A stretch of 64,000 bases of DNA. It comes from Flavimaribacter sp039888615 (GTDB lineage: Bacteria; Pseudomonadota; Alphaproteobacteria; Rhizobiales; Rhizobiaceae). The stretch lies in assembly GCA_039888615.1 (NCBI GenBank), contig JBDQQS010000014.1; one strand, given 5' to 3'. The position numbers and the translations under genes are program-made. Position 1 is the stretch's first letter, and each line of letters starts with the position of its first letter. This document shows, one piece after another, positions 16,008 through 24,948 of the stretch. The notes under the pieces were generated by a model. The model was not told the DNA's origin. It was given only the letters and a program-made list of their open reading frames with translations, and made no database searches.

Positions 16008-18838
16008 GACCGGCTGCTGCGGCGCATCACCGGCGCGGGCGGCGCAATGATGCCGGCCGGCATCTTTTCGCGCATGTCGTCCTCGACGCCGGCGACGGCC
16101 GCCCTCAGACGCGCGATAATGTTGGCCTGCTTGTTTTCGTTGACGATCTTATGCCCCACCAGATCGCGCACATAGAAGGTGTCGATCACCCTCTCGCCAA
16201 AGGTGGTGATGTGGGCCGAGCCGATATCGAGAGACAGATCCGAAAGCACAGCGGTAACTTCCGACAGTAATCCGACGCGGTCCAGCCCCTCAATCTCGAT
16301 AACCGTAAAATGATCGGACAGCGTGTTGCTGATCGAGACCTTGGGCGCGACGCGGAACGGCCGGGTCCGGCGCCTTCTGGTCTTTTTGGTTGCGATGACT
16401 TCGGGCAGATACTTGCGGCCCGTCAGCACATCCTCGATGACCTTGCCAATGCGCTCGCCACGACGCAATTCATCGCTGTCATCCTCGAATTCCCGGTTGA
16501 TCATGATGGTGTCGAGGGCGCGTCCGTCGGTGGTCGTGAAGATCTGCGCGTCGGCGATGTTCGCTCCGGCGGCCGCGCAGGCGCCAGCCACGATGGACAA
16601 CAGCCGCGGATGGTCGGGCGCATAGATCGTGATCTCTGTGATGGCGTGGAAACAAAAGGTGCGCACCATGGTCGCCAGCACCTTGCCTTCTTTCCGGGTT
16701 TCGCGAATGAACTCGGCGTGCCGGACCTGATCCTCAGTCGAAACCGACAGGAGGTAGGGTTGATAATGCAGTTTGATGTAGTCGTCGAGTTCTTTCTTCG
16801 TCCAGCCGTCGAGTTTTTTTGCAAGCGCCGCGCGCGCATCTGCGGCGCGCTGACGGGCCGAGGCGGCAGTGAAGCCGCCGGAAAGCGTCAGTTCCGTTTC
16901 GCCATAAAGCGTGCGCAGGAGTTGGCCCTTCCAGCCGTTCCATACGCCCGGCCCGACGGCCCGGATATCGCAAACCGTGAGGCACAGAAGCATTCGCAGG
17001 CGCTCGAGCGACTGCACCGTATCCGCGAAATCGACGATCGTGCGACGATCGTGCAGATCGCGGGTCTGGGCGACAAGCGACATGACCAGGTGCTGTTCGA
17101 TCAGCCAGGCCAGGAGATCGGTCTGTTCGCTGGTGAAGCCGAATCGGGGCCCGAGCTTGCGCGCAATTCTGGCGCCTTCGATGGAATGGTCTTCCAGACG
17201 GCCCTTGGCCACATCGTGCAGCAGGACGGCCGCATAGAGGACTTCACGGTCCTTGATGTCCGGCATGATGCGGGCCGCCAGGGGATGCGACCCTTCCTCC
17301 TCGCCGCGGTCCAGCCGCGCCAGAATGCCCACCGCGCGAATGAGATGCTCGTCGACGGTGTAGTGGTGGTACATGTTGAACTGCATCATCGACACTATCT
17401 TGCCGAACTCGCGGATGAAGCGGCCGAGCACGCCGGCCTCGTTCATCCGCCGCAGGATCAGTTCCGGATCGCGCCGAGAGGTCAGAATGGAGAGGAACAG
17501 CCGGTTGGCCTCATCGTTTTCCCGCAGCTCGGTCTTGATAAGCCCGTGCGAGCGAGTCACCAGTTTGAGAGCTTCCGGATGGAACTTGAGCTCGTGTATA
17601 TCAGCCAGGTGAAACAGCCGGATCAGGTTGACCGGATCGCGCCGGAACACCTCGTCGTCCACGACATTGATCCGGCCATGATCCTCGATGAAGTCGGTCG
17701 TGCCGGGAATCTTCTTGGGCCGCTGCGAGAAGCGCCGTAGCACGCGGGTCAGGGACGGGCTTTCCTTGGCTTGTTCGGCTTCCAGGGTGGAGCAGAAAAT
17801 GCGTGTCAGATCGCCGACGTCCTTGGCGACAAGGAAATAGTGCTTCATGAACCGCTCGACGGCCGAAAGGCCGGGGTGGTCCTGATAGCCGAGGCTCGCC
17901 GCGATTTCGCGCTGAATGTCGAATGTCAGCCGTTCCTCGGCCTTGCCGGTGAGAAAATGCATGTGGCAGCGCACCGCCCAGAGAAAATCACCCGACTTGT
18001 CGAACAGGTTCGCCTCGCGGCGCGACAGCACGCCGAGCTTGACGAGGTCGCGCGACGCAGCGGCGTCATAGTGATACTTGGCCAACCAGAACAGGGTCTG
18101 AAGGTCGCGCAGGCCGCCCTTGCCCTCCTTGATGTTCGGCTCCACCAGATAGCGGCTGTCGCCGACCTTGCGGTGGCGTGCACTGCGTTCGTCCAGCTTG
18201 GCGGCGATGAATTCGCGCGTCGTGTTCTTCATCACGCTGTTTTGGAAGCGCTGCGCCATCTCGCCGTGCAGCTCCGGCGATCCGCAGATCAGCCGATGAT
18301 CCAGAATCGCTGTGCGGATCGTCATATCGGAGCGGGACAGACGGACGCACTCATCGATGTTTCGGGTGGCGTGGCCGACCTTGAATCCGAGATCCCACAA
18401 CATGTAGAGGATGAATTCGACGACGCTTTCCGTCCACGGCGTTTCCTTGTAGGGCAGCAGGAACAGGAGATCGATGTCGGAACCGGGCGCGAGCGTAGCG
18501 CGACCGTAACCGCCGACGGCGACGACAGAGAGATGTTCTGCTGTCGATGGATTGTCGACGCGAAATGCGTGCTTGACCGCGTAGTCGAATATGCCTGCGA
18601 TGACGATGTCCTGGAACGCCGAAAGCCGCTGTGCGCACAGGATCCCGCCGCCGTCCTCGTCGAGCATGGCGCGGATTGTCTCGCGGCCTTCCCTGATCGT
18701 TTCCTTCACAAAGAGGAACAGTGCATTACGGGCCGCCGGTGAGGCCGGATCGGGATGATCCTGCGCAATGGTCGTCAAGGTGCGCACAAATCTTTCCGTC
18801 TCGATAATACGGTCTAGCTGGAGGTCTTTCGATGCCAT
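16004..18838 (-). CDS. glnD: Bifunctional uridylyltransferase/uridylyl-removing enzyme GlnD
   Basis: GlnD senses glutamine and adds or removes UMP on PII proteins, setting the cell's nitrogen status signal. The 944-residue protein has a nucleotidyltransferase domain with GGYGRATLAPGSDIDLLFLLP (about 109-129). Next come a GlnD linker and an HD domain with VLLHDVAKGRLEDHSIEGARIA. Two C-terminal ACT domains follow (around APDHPRLLSIVAGACAAAG and GLDRVGLLSEVTAVLSDLS). Both active sites look complete. rpoN and ptsN in this window belong to the same nitrogen-control network. It is divergent from the ribokinase gene, with a 237-base intergenic region. Confidence 0.96.
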   Translation of the reverse strand: MASKDLQLDRIIETERFVRTLTTIAQDHPDPASPAARNALFLFVKETIREGRETIRAMLDEDGGGILCAQRLSAFQDIVIAGIFDYAVKHAFRVDNPSTAEHLSVVAVGGYGRATLAPGSDIDLLFLLPYKETPWTESVVEFILYMLWDLGFKVGHATRNIDECVRLSRSDMTIRTAILDHRLICGSPELHGEMAQRFQNSVMKNTTREFIAAKLDERSARHRKVGDSRYLVEPNIKEGKGGLRDLQTLFWLAKYHYDAAASRDLVKLGVLSRREANLFDKSGDFLWAVRCHMHFLTGKAEERLTFDIQREIAASLGYQDHPGLSAVERFMKHYFLVAKDVGDLTRIFCSTLEAEQAKESPSLTRVLRRFSQRPKKIPGTTDFIEDHGRINVVDDEVFRRDPVNLIRLFHLADIHELKFHPEALKLVTRSHGLIKTELRENDEANRLFLSILTSRRDPELILRRMNEAGVLGRFIREFGKIVSMMQFNMYHHYTVDEHLIRAVGILARLDRGEEEGSHPLAARIMPDIKDREVLYAAVLLHDVAKGRLEDHSIEGARIARKLGPRFGFTSEQTDLLAWLIEQHLVMSLVAQTRDLHDRRTIVDFADTVQSLERLRMLLCLTVCDIRAVGPGVWNGWKGQLLRTLYGETELTLSGGFTAASARQRAADARAALAKKLDGWTKKELDDYIKLHYQPYLLSVSTEDQVRHAEFIRETRKEGKVLATMVRTFCFHAITEITIYAPDHPRLLSIVAGACAAAGANIADAQIFTTTDGRALDTIMINREFEDDSDELRRGERIGKVIEDVLTGRKYLPEVIATKKTRRRRTRPFRVAPKVSISNTLSDHFTVIEIEGLDRVGLLSEVTAVLSDLSLDIGSAHITTFGERVIDTFYVRDLVGHKIVNENKQANIIARLRAAVAGVEDDMREKMPAGIIAPPAPVMRRSSRS

Positions 18839-19075
18839 GGGCGACCGGTTTCACTTTCCTACTGCTGCGGGGGAATTGCTGTATACCGTTTTGCGACCGA
18901 GGGCCACCGGCAATCCGGTTCAGCGCCTTGCGCTCGCCGTATTGGCATATTTTCGATGGATATGCGGCAAGTATGTGTTTCCTATCGTGATTTGACGTTG
19001 TAAATCAGCCTGAATCGACAGTCCGAAGGCTCGTCCGGTTCAGCCGGCGCTTCTCTGCACCAGGAAAAGACGTTC

Positions 19076-19990
19076 ATGATTACAGTACTCGGTTCGATCA
19101 ACATGGACCTCATTGCCAAGGTCGAGCGGTTTCCGAAACCGGGGGAAACCGTCGGCGGCCAGGCTTTCTCGACCTCGGCCGGCGGCAAGGGAGCAAACCA
19201 GGCGCTGGCGGCGCGGCGCGCCGGAGCCGGCGTCGTGCTTTACGGCGCGGTCGGCAAGGATCACTTCGCCGAGCAGTCTCTGGAACTGCTGAAGGCCGAG
19301 AACGTCAATCTCGACGCCATCCGCACAGTCGACGACGTAACAGGCATAGCCATGATCCTCGTCGACGCAAGCGGCGAAAACCAGATCACCGTCGCGCCAG
19401 GAGCCAATGGCCGGCTCGACCGTATCGATTCGGCCTATGCGGTGCAGCAGATGAACCCCGGAGATCACCTGCTTTTGCAGATGGAAATCCCCGCCGATGC
19501 GCTGAGGACCGCGCTTGCCAACGCCCGCAAGGCGGGCGTCACCACGCTGCTCAATCTTGCGCCCTTCACCGCCGACGCCGCGGAACTGGCCAAACTCGCC
19601 GATATCGTCATCACCAATGAGACCGAGTTCGCCGAATTGTGCGGCAAACCCGAGCTCGAGAGCGAAGACCGCGACGCGGAACTTGCGAGGATGCACGAGG
19701 AGACGGGCCAGACGATCGTTATCACGCTTGGCGCGGACGGGGCTGTCGCCGCTCGGCACGGCCAGATCAGCCGGGTCGCGGCGATGGATGTTGAAACCAT
19801 CGACACGGTGGGCGCCGGCGACACGTTCTGCGGCTATCTGGCGGCGGCGCTCGACAATGGCATGGAGATCGGCTCGGCCTTGCAGCGCGCGACCATCGCC
19901 GGGAGCCTCGCCTGCATGCACGAAGGCGCGCAGCCGGCGATACCCGCCGCCAGCGATGTCGACGCCGCGCTCGAGATTTTCGTTCTCTGA
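19076..19990 (+). CDS. rbsK: Ribokinase-like PfkB-family sugar kinase
   Basis: This 304-residue PfkB-family kinase probably phosphorylates ribose. It has the N-terminal GSINMDLIAKV strand, the GGKGANQALAARRAG motif (36-50) and the C-terminal PfkB signature DTVGAGDTFCG (243-253), in which D249 is the catalytic base. The nucleoside hydrolase gene ends only 9 bases away, converging on this one. A hydrolase releasing ribose beside a ribose kinase suggests nucleoside salvage, though the opposite orientations mean separate transcripts. Other PfkB sugars cannot be excluded. Confidence 0.85.
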   Translation: MITVLGSINMDLIAKVERFPKPGETVGGQAFSTSAGGKGANQALAARRAGAGVVLYGAVGKDHFAEQSLELLKAENVNLDAIRTVDDVTGIAMILVDASGENQITVAPGANGRLDRIDSAYAVQQMNPGDHLLLQMEIPADALRTALANARKAGVTTLLNLAPFTADAAELAKLADIVITNETEFAELCGKPELESEDRDAELARMHEETGQTIVITLGADGAVAARHGQISRVAAMDVETIDTVGAGDTFCGYLAAALDNGMEIGSALQRATIAGSLACMHEGAQPAIPAASDVDAALEIFVL

Positions 19991-19999
19991 CAGTTTCGC

Positions 20000-20944
20000 C
20001 TAAAGCCGCGCGAGATGCTCGGTCAGGAGGGCGTAGAAGCCGTCCGCGTCGATATCGCGGATGACCAGCGCATTGTGGCGACGGTCGGTGACCTGCCACC
20101 AGTCGACCACCGTCATGCCCTCCGTCAGCGGCGACGTGGTCTCGATCTCGACATTGCACTGGCGCCCGGAAAACAGCTCCGGCTTCAACAACCAGGCGAT
20201 CACCGTCGGATCATGCAGCGGACCGCCGTCCGTGCCGTACTTGGCCTCGTCATAACGCTCGAAGAATTCCAGCAATTCGACGACCGCCTTCGCCACCGGC
20301 GTGCCGAGTCTGTTAATCGTCTGCAGGCGCGAACGGGTCGTGAGGCACTGATGGGTGACGTCGAGCGGCATCATGGTGATCGGCGCGCGCGAGGCGAAGA
20401 CGGCGGCCGCGGCCATCGGATCGACATAGATGTTGAACTCGGCGGCTGGCGTGATGTTGCCGCCCTCGAAGAAACCGCCGCCCATCATGACGATCTGGCC
20501 GATCCTGTCGGCGATCTCCGGCGCGCGCTGCAGCGCCATGGCGATATTCGTGAGCGGGCCAAGCGTGCAGAGCGTTACCTCGCCCGGCGGATGCGCAAGC
20601 AGCGTCTCGATGAGGAAATCGACGGCGTGGCCCGGCTGCAGAGGCATCGTCGGCTCCGGGAGATCCGGCCCGTCCAGGCCCGTCTTGCCATGGACATTTT
20701 CTGCCGTGACCAGCGGCCGGTCGATCGGCTCGCTGGCGCCGGCGAAAACCCGTATGTCTGTCCGTCCGGCAAGTTCGCAGACCTTGCGGGCGTTGACGCT
20801 GGTGAGCGCCAAGGGCACGTTGCCGGCCACCGCCGTGACGCCCAGCACCTCCAGCCTGTCGCTGGCGAAAGCCAGCAGCATAGCCAGCGCATCGTCCTGT
20901 CCGGGATCGGTGTCGATGATGATTTTCTGAACGGTTTCCTGCAT
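20000..20944 (-). CDS. Nucleoside hydrolase (inosine-uridine preferring family)
   Basis: Enzymes of this family cleave ribonucleosides into base and ribose. The 314-residue protein has the calcium-binding IIIDTDPGQDDALAML motif near the N-terminus (D11, D13, D17, D18). It also has the LCTLGPLTNIAMAL segment, the VMMGGGFFEGGNITPAAEFNIYVDP substrate region and the conserved histidine in GGPLHDPTVIAW. All key residues appear present. It converges on the ribokinase gene; base specificity is not predictable. Confidence 0.92.
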   Translation of the reverse strand: MQETVQKIIIDTDPGQDDALAMLLAFASDRLEVLGVTAVAGNVPLALTSVNARKVCELAGRTDIRVFAGASEPIDRPLVTAENVHGKTGLDGPDLPEPTMPLQPGHAVDFLIETLLAHPPGEVTLCTLGPLTNIAMALQRAPEIADRIGQIVMMGGGFFEGGNITPAAEFNIYVDPMAAAAVFASRAPITMMPLDVTHQCLTTRSRLQTINRLGTPVAKAVVELLEFFERYDEAKYGTDGGPLHDPTVIAWLLKPELFSGRQCNVEIETTSPLTEGMTVVDWWQVTDRRHNALVIRDIDADGFYALLTEHLARL

Positions 20945-21118
20945 GCAGCTCCCCAGAATGTCGCGCGACTATGGGCCTGAGGGGACGCGAAAGGCAAGCG
21001 CAGCCTGGAGGAAATTCAGCTGGTCCTGCGCGCTTGCGCCACGCACCTTGATTGGATTTGGCGCACTGTCACTATATTGTGGCTTGCGGCGTATTCGCCA
21101 GATGATGCGGGGAGGCCA

Positions 21119-22516
21119 ATGACCGAAGATGAAATGATCGCCACTTTCGAGCGGCAGCACGCGCTCTCGCGCGCCGAAGCAGCGCCCGACGCAGAGGCGC
21201 GTCGCCGGGCGCTGACGACCCTTGAAAAACTGTTGCTCGACAATGGCAAGGCTATTGCGGCGGCGATTTCCGAGGATTTTCGCGGTCGCGCCCGCGCGGA
21301 AACTGAATTGCTCGAGGTCGTTCCAACGGCGCGCGGCATCCGCCATGCGCGGCGCAAGGTGGCGCGCTGGATGCGGCCGGAACGCCGCTCCGTCGATCTC
21401 GCCCTGCAACCGGCGCGCGCGTGGGTGCGCTATGAGCCGGTCGGCGTGGTCGGGATCATTTCGCCCTGGAACTATCCGGTGTTCCTGGCCTTCGGGCCGC
21501 TTTGCAATGCGCTTGCAGCGGGAAGCAGGGCCATGATCAAGCCCTCGGAACTGACGCCCGCCTTTTGCGAACTTCTGAAACGCCTGATCGCCGAGCATTT
21601 TGCGCCGGAGCAGGTTGCGGTCGTGACCGGCGGCGTGGAAACAGCGCAAAAATTCTCAAGCCTCGCCTTCGATCACCTCCTCTTCACCGGATCGACGAAG
21701 GTCGGGCGTCAGGTGATGCAGGCGGCTGCAAAGAACCTGACGCCGGTCACGCTCGAGCTCGGCGGCAAATCGCCGGCAATCGTTGCGCCGGGCTATCCGA
21801 TCGACAAGGCGGCGCGCTCGATCGCGTCGGGAAAATTCTCCAATGCCGGGCAGACCTGTATTGCGCCAGACTATGCCCTGGCGCCCGCCGGATCCGTCGA
21901 GGATCTGGCGAAGGCGGTGTTGGCGCGGGCAAAAAAATCCTATCCGGACATCGCCGACAACGAGCAATACACGTCCATCGTCTCGGACCGGCATCGCCAA
22001 AGGCTGGTCTCGGCGATCGACGAAGCCGCGGCCGCCGGCGCCACCGTGATGAGCCACGAACCGCAGGGCGACAACTCCCCAAAGATAGCGCCTACGGTTG
22101 TCATCGGAGCACCCACCGACAGCGTGCTGATGAGCGAAGAGATCTTCGGTCCGGTATTGCCGATCATTCCCTATGAGACGCTGGAAGAGGCGATCGCCTT
22201 TGTGACGGCCCGTGACCGGCCACTGGCGCTCTACCTGTTCTCCGACGACCACGCGGAGCAGGAAAAAGTGCTTTCAGGCGCGATTTCGGGTGGCGTGACG
22301 CTCAATGGAACGCTGCTTCATGCAGCGCAGGATTCCCTGCCATTCGGAGGCATAGGCCCAAGCGGCGTCGGCGCCTATCATGGCCTAGAGGGCTTTCGCC
22401 GCTTCAGCCATGTGCGCGGCGTCCACAAGGTCGGCTTCATCAATATGTTCGAACGCGTCGGACCGCCATGGGGCTGGCTCAGCTCAGCCATGGGACGTTT
22501 TCTCTCGCGCTACTGA
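21119..22516 (+). CDS. Coniferyl-aldehyde-dehydrogenase-like NAD(P)-dependent aldehyde dehydrogenase
   Basis: This ALDH-superfamily enzyme of 465 residues resembles the CalB coniferyl aldehyde dehydrogenase group. The sequence shows the cofactor region GVVGIISPWNYPVFLAFGPL, LFTGSTKVGRQVM, the catalytic glutamate E213 in LELGGKSP and the nucleophile C247 in FSNAGQTCIAPDY. The C-terminus is slightly hydrophobic and may contact the membrane. The start at 21119 has GGGGAGG three bases upstream; an in-frame start at 21077 is not favoured. It is followed by a DMT-family permease. The aldehyde substrate is unknown. Confidence 0.9.
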   Translation: MTEDEMIATFERQHALSRAEAAPDAEARRRALTTLEKLLLDNGKAIAAAISEDFRGRARAETELLEVVPTARGIRHARRKVARWMRPERRSVDLALQPARAWVRYEPVGVVGIISPWNYPVFLAFGPLCNALAAGSRAMIKPSELTPAFCELLKRLIAEHFAPEQVAVVTGGVETAQKFSSLAFDHLLFTGSTKVGRQVMQAAAKNLTPVTLELGGKSPAIVAPGYPIDKAARSIASGKFSNAGQTCIAPDYALAPAGSVEDLAKAVLARAKKSYPDIADNEQYTSIVSDRHRQRLVSAIDEAAAAGATVMSHEPQGDNSPKIAPTVVIGAPTDSVLMSEEIFGPVLPIIPYETLEEAIAFVTARDRPLALYLFSDDHAEQEKVLSGAISGGVTLNGTLLHAAQDSLPFGGIGPSGVGAYHGLEGFRRFSHVRGVHKVGFINMFERVGPPWGWLSSAMGRFLSRY

Positions 22517-22574
22517 ACAGGCGCCCTGCAACCACTGCGCTTGCCTGTGCGGAACACGACTGATATGGGCGGGC

Positions 22575-23495
22575 ATGACCGTTCGGCCCGCCGTATCTTC
22601 TTCTTCGACCGGAACCCTTCTTGCAACGTTCGGCGTCATCGTCGCGGCGATCGGCTTCGGGACAGTTCCGTTCTTCGCGCGTTCGCTGACCGATGAGGGC
22701 ATGGCGCCGCACGCGGTCGCCTTCTACCGCTTCGCCTTTACCGCGATAGCGCTTCTGCCGACGCTTATCCTGCCCCGCGCGATGTGGCGGACGATTGCCT
22801 GGGGCATCGGCGCTGGCATCGTTATGGGCGTCGGCTGGGTCGGCTATGTCCGGGCGATCGAAGTGGCGCCGGTCTCGACAGCGGGCGTTCTCTACATGAC
22901 CTATCCGGTCTTCACCCTGGTGATCGCCAGGGTCATGTTCGGCGACGTCCCTACCCGCCGCGCCATTCTGGCCGCGCTGCTTATCATCGCGGCGGCGGCG
23001 ATCGCCATGTCGCCGTCGGCGATCGCCGCAGAACACGTTCCGGCGCTGATCGTCTCGCTTGCCGCGCCGTTCGGCTTCGGTTTCGGCATCAATGTTCTCG
23101 TTCACAAGCTGACGCCGCTGCCGACGCTGCCGCGCATCGCCTGCATCACGCTCGGATCGGTGATCGGCCTGACCCCGCTGATGATCGTCACGCCTGCGTC
23201 AGCCATATTGCCTGCAGGCGAATCCGGCTGGCTGCTTGTCGCCGCGATCACCGTCGTCACGGCGTTCATTCCGCAACTGCTCTACACGATCTGCGCGCCG
23301 GTTATCGGCACCGCCCGCACCGCCGTCGCGGGCAGCGTCGAGTTGCCGACCATGTTCCTCGTCGGATGGTTAACGCTCGCCGAACCTGTCGGGCTCACGC
23401 AATGGGCGGCCTGTGGTCTGGTGATTGCGGCCATCATCCTGACGCCGAGCAGGATCACCCGCAATGTCTCGGTTAATATGACCGCGCGCTCTTAG
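22575..23495 (+). CDS. DMT-superfamily (EamA-type) permease
   Basis: This is a 306-residue inner-membrane protein with about ten hydrophobic helices arranged as two EamA repeats. The first contains VAFYRFAFTAIALLPTLIL and APVSTAGVLYMTYPVFTLVIARVMFGD; the second contains GTARTAVAGSVELPTMFLVGWLTLAEPVG. Members export or import small metabolites; the substrate cannot be read from the sequence. The ATG at 22575 has a GGGCGGG just upstream. It begins 58 bases after the aldehyde dehydrogenase stop. Confidence 0.88.
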   Translation: MTVRPAVSSSSTGTLLATFGVIVAAIGFGTVPFFARSLTDEGMAPHAVAFYRFAFTAIALLPTLILPRAMWRTIAWGIGAGIVMGVGWVGYVRAIEVAPVSTAGVLYMTYPVFTLVIARVMFGDVPTRRAILAALLIIAAAAIAMSPSAIAAEHVPALIVSLAAPFGFGFGINVLVHKLTPLPTLPRIACITLGSVIGLTPLMIVTPASAILPAGESGWLLVAAITVVTAFIPQLLYTICAPVIGTARTAVAGSVELPTMFLVGWLTLAEPVGLTQWAACGLVIAAIILTPSRITRNVSVNMTARS

Positions 23496-23529
23496 AATTT
23501 CGGACCGACAAGCGCGTTTCGGCTTTCAT

Positions 23530-23560
23530 GTTGGCAAAGCCGGATGGCGTCCCCATATTA
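23530..23560 (+). promoter_or_regulatory. Sigma32 (RpoH)-type promoter of hsp20
   Basis: GTTGGC at 23530-23535, a 15-base spacer and CCCCATATTA at 23551-23560 match the heat-shock sigma factor pattern, with a complete -10 box and a partial -35 box. It would start a leader of about 50 bases for hsp20. Confidence 0.65.
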
Positions 23561-23561
23561 A

Positions 23562-23617
23562 GGCGAGCGAAACGCTGCGAGCAGGTTTCGTCTGAGTCGC
23601 TTGAAGCAAGGACCGAA
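23562..23617 (+). promoter_or_regulatory. ROSE-like RNA thermometer candidate in the hsp20 leader
   Basis: Two hairpins can form in the leader. One is CGAAAC (23568-23573) with GTTTCG (23585-23590). In the second, TCGCT (23597-23601) faces the ribosome binding site AAGGA (23608-23612), pairing with AGGA with one bulged G. That U-Y-G-C-U against A-G-G-A arrangement is the hallmark of ROSE elements in rhizobial small heat-shock genes. The call is inferred by eye. Confidence 0.5.
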
Positions 23618-24049
23618 ATGACAATGTCTCGAATGACGCCGTTTTCAAGCCCGCTGATGCTTGGCTTCGACACGATGGAAAAAACCCTTGAGCGGATCGC
23701 CAAGGGCAGTGACGGCTACCCGCCATACAATATAGAACGGTTGATCGAGGATGATTCCCCGACCCAGAAGCTGCGTATAACGCTTGCGGTCGCAGGATTC
23801 TCGCGCGACGAGCTCGACGTGAGCCTGCAGGAGAACCAACTTGTCATCCGCGGCCAGCAGGTCGACTCCCAGGAGCGGGACTATCTCTACCGGGGAATAG
23901 CGGCGCGGCAGTTCCAGAGGAGCTTCATGCTCGCAGACGGAATGCAGGTGCTGAGCGCCGAACTGAAAAACGGGCTTCTGGCCATCGATCTGGCGAAGCC
24001 GGAACCGGAACGTTACGTCAAGAAAATCGATATCTTCGTCACGGATTGA
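23618..24049 (+). CDS. Small heat-shock protein, Hsp20/alpha-crystallin family
   Basis: This is a 143-residue chaperone that holds unfolding proteins. The N-terminus MTPFSSPLMLGFDTMEKTLERIAKGSDGYPPYNIE is the pattern of the rhizobial IbpA-type class. The alpha-crystallin domain runs from LRITLAVAGFSRDELDVSLQENQLVIRG through YRGIAARQFQRSFMLADGMQV to the AELKNGLLAIDLAKPE strand. The ATG at 23618 lies 5 bases after AAGGA; an ATG at 23624 is an alternative. Promoter and leader suggest heat control at both transcription and translation. DUF1150 follows. Confidence 0.92.
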   Translation: MTMSRMTPFSSPLMLGFDTMEKTLERIAKGSDGYPPYNIERLIEDDSPTQKLRITLAVAGFSRDELDVSLQENQLVIRGQQVDSQERDYLYRGIAARQFQRSFMLADGMQVLSAELKNGLLAIDLAKPEPERYVKKIDIFVTD

Positions 24050-24132
24050 TCCGTCTACGGAGCGTCGCGAACGGAACCTTTGCGCCGGGCCGTCAGGCAG
24101 GGGCGAATGTCGCCGAACAAGGAGTTAGAGTG

Positions 24133-24390
24133 ATGTTGGAAGAAAATAACACAATCCGGATCAGCAAGGACGAACTGGCGCATCTTGGCGAAGGCCAGGT
24201 CGGTTATGTGCGCAAGATGACGTCCGATGAACTGATCGAGCGCTTTCCGGGCGCTGCAGATCTGCAGGCAGGCCTCAATCTCTGGGCCCTCTTCGCCGCC
24301 AACGGAACCCCGATCATGCTGAGCGACGACGCGTCGACGCCCTATGTGACGGCGGCTGAAAACCAGTTGAACACCGTCAGCGTTCACTAA
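24133..24390 (+). CDS. DUF1150 family protein
   Basis: This is an 85-residue soluble protein matching the DUF1150 family, which in Rhizobiales regularly follows an Hsp20 gene. Conserved parts are ISKDELAHLGEGQVGYVRKM, NLWALFAANGTPIMLSD and a short C-terminus. The start at 24133 is 8 bases after AAGGAG; an in-frame extension to 24046 would overlap hsp20 and is not supported. The function is unknown, but the constant pairing with Hsp20 suggests a heat-shock accessory role. Confidence 0.85.
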   Translation: MLEENNTIRISKDELAHLGEGQVGYVRKMTSDELIERFPGAADLQAGLNLWALFAANGTPIMLSDDASTPYVTAAENQLNTVSVH

Positions 24391-24391
24391 A

Positions 24392-24412
24392 GGCCGGCAA
24401 TATGCGCCGGCC
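24392..24412. terminator. Bidirectional hairpin between converging DUF1150 and ptsN
   Basis: GGCCGGC and GCCGGCC form a perfect 7-bp stem around a 7-base loop in the 28-base gap between two converging genes. No T-tract follows on either strand, so termination would rely on the stem or on Rho. Confidence 0.5.
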
Positions 24413-24418
24413 GCGCGT

Positions 24419-24883
24419 TCAGGCCGCGTGCGACGTCGGACTGTCGGTCAGGAACGTATAAATCGCAGTCGCGGAATCCGTCGCGCGCAGCTTGGCGACC
24501 GTCTCACCGTCGCGCAGCAGACGCGCGATGCGCGACAGCGCCTTGAGATGGTCTGCGCCTGCGCCTTCCGGCGCGAGCAGAAGGAAAACCAGATCGACGG
24601 GCTGATCGTCGAGCGCCTCGAACTCCACCGGAGCGTTGAGGCGCGCGAAAACGCCGATGATCTTGTTGATCGACGTCAGCTTGCCGTGCGGGATGGCGAC
24701 GCCATTGCCGACGCCGGTGGAGCCAAGCCGTTCGCGCTGCAAAATCACGTCGAAGATCTCGCGTTCGGACAGACCCGTCACCTCGGCCGCCTTGGCGGCC
24801 AGTTCCTGCAGCAATTGTTTTTTCGAATTCACCTTGAGCGCGGGGATAACAGCTTCCTGTACAATCAAATCCGCAAGCGACAT
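24419..24883 (-). CDS. ptsN: Nitrogen-PTS EIIA protein PtsN
   Basis: EIIA(Ntr) is the final phosphoacceptor of the regulatory nitrogen phosphotransferase chain and controls potassium transport, metabolism and other targets. The 154-residue protein contains the phosphorylation site H66 in NGVAIPHGKL, together with the conserved LLQELAAKAAEVTGL and LVFLLLAPEGAGADHLKALSRIARLL segments. It is the last gene of the rpoN-hpf-ptsN block, 65 bases after hpf, as in most proteobacteria. Confidence 0.95.
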   Translation of the reverse strand: MSLADLIVQEAVIPALKVNSKKQLLQELAAKAAEVTGLSEREIFDVILQRERLGSTGVGNGVAIPHGKLTSINKIIGVFARLNAPVEFEALDDQPVDLVFLLLAPEGAGADHLKALSRIARLLRDGETVAKLRATDSATAIYTFLTDSPTSHAA

Positions 24884-24948
24884 CTCGTGTTCCTCGAATG
24901 TCTTTCAAACAAAGGGGCCTGCCGCCGCAGGCCCGGCGCAATTACGCA

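Noticed and set aside
14025..18742. Several long plus-strand open frames opposite murJ and glnD
   Set aside because: They lie in fixed antisense register to well-identified genes and translate into low-complexity arginine- and glutamine-rich protein.
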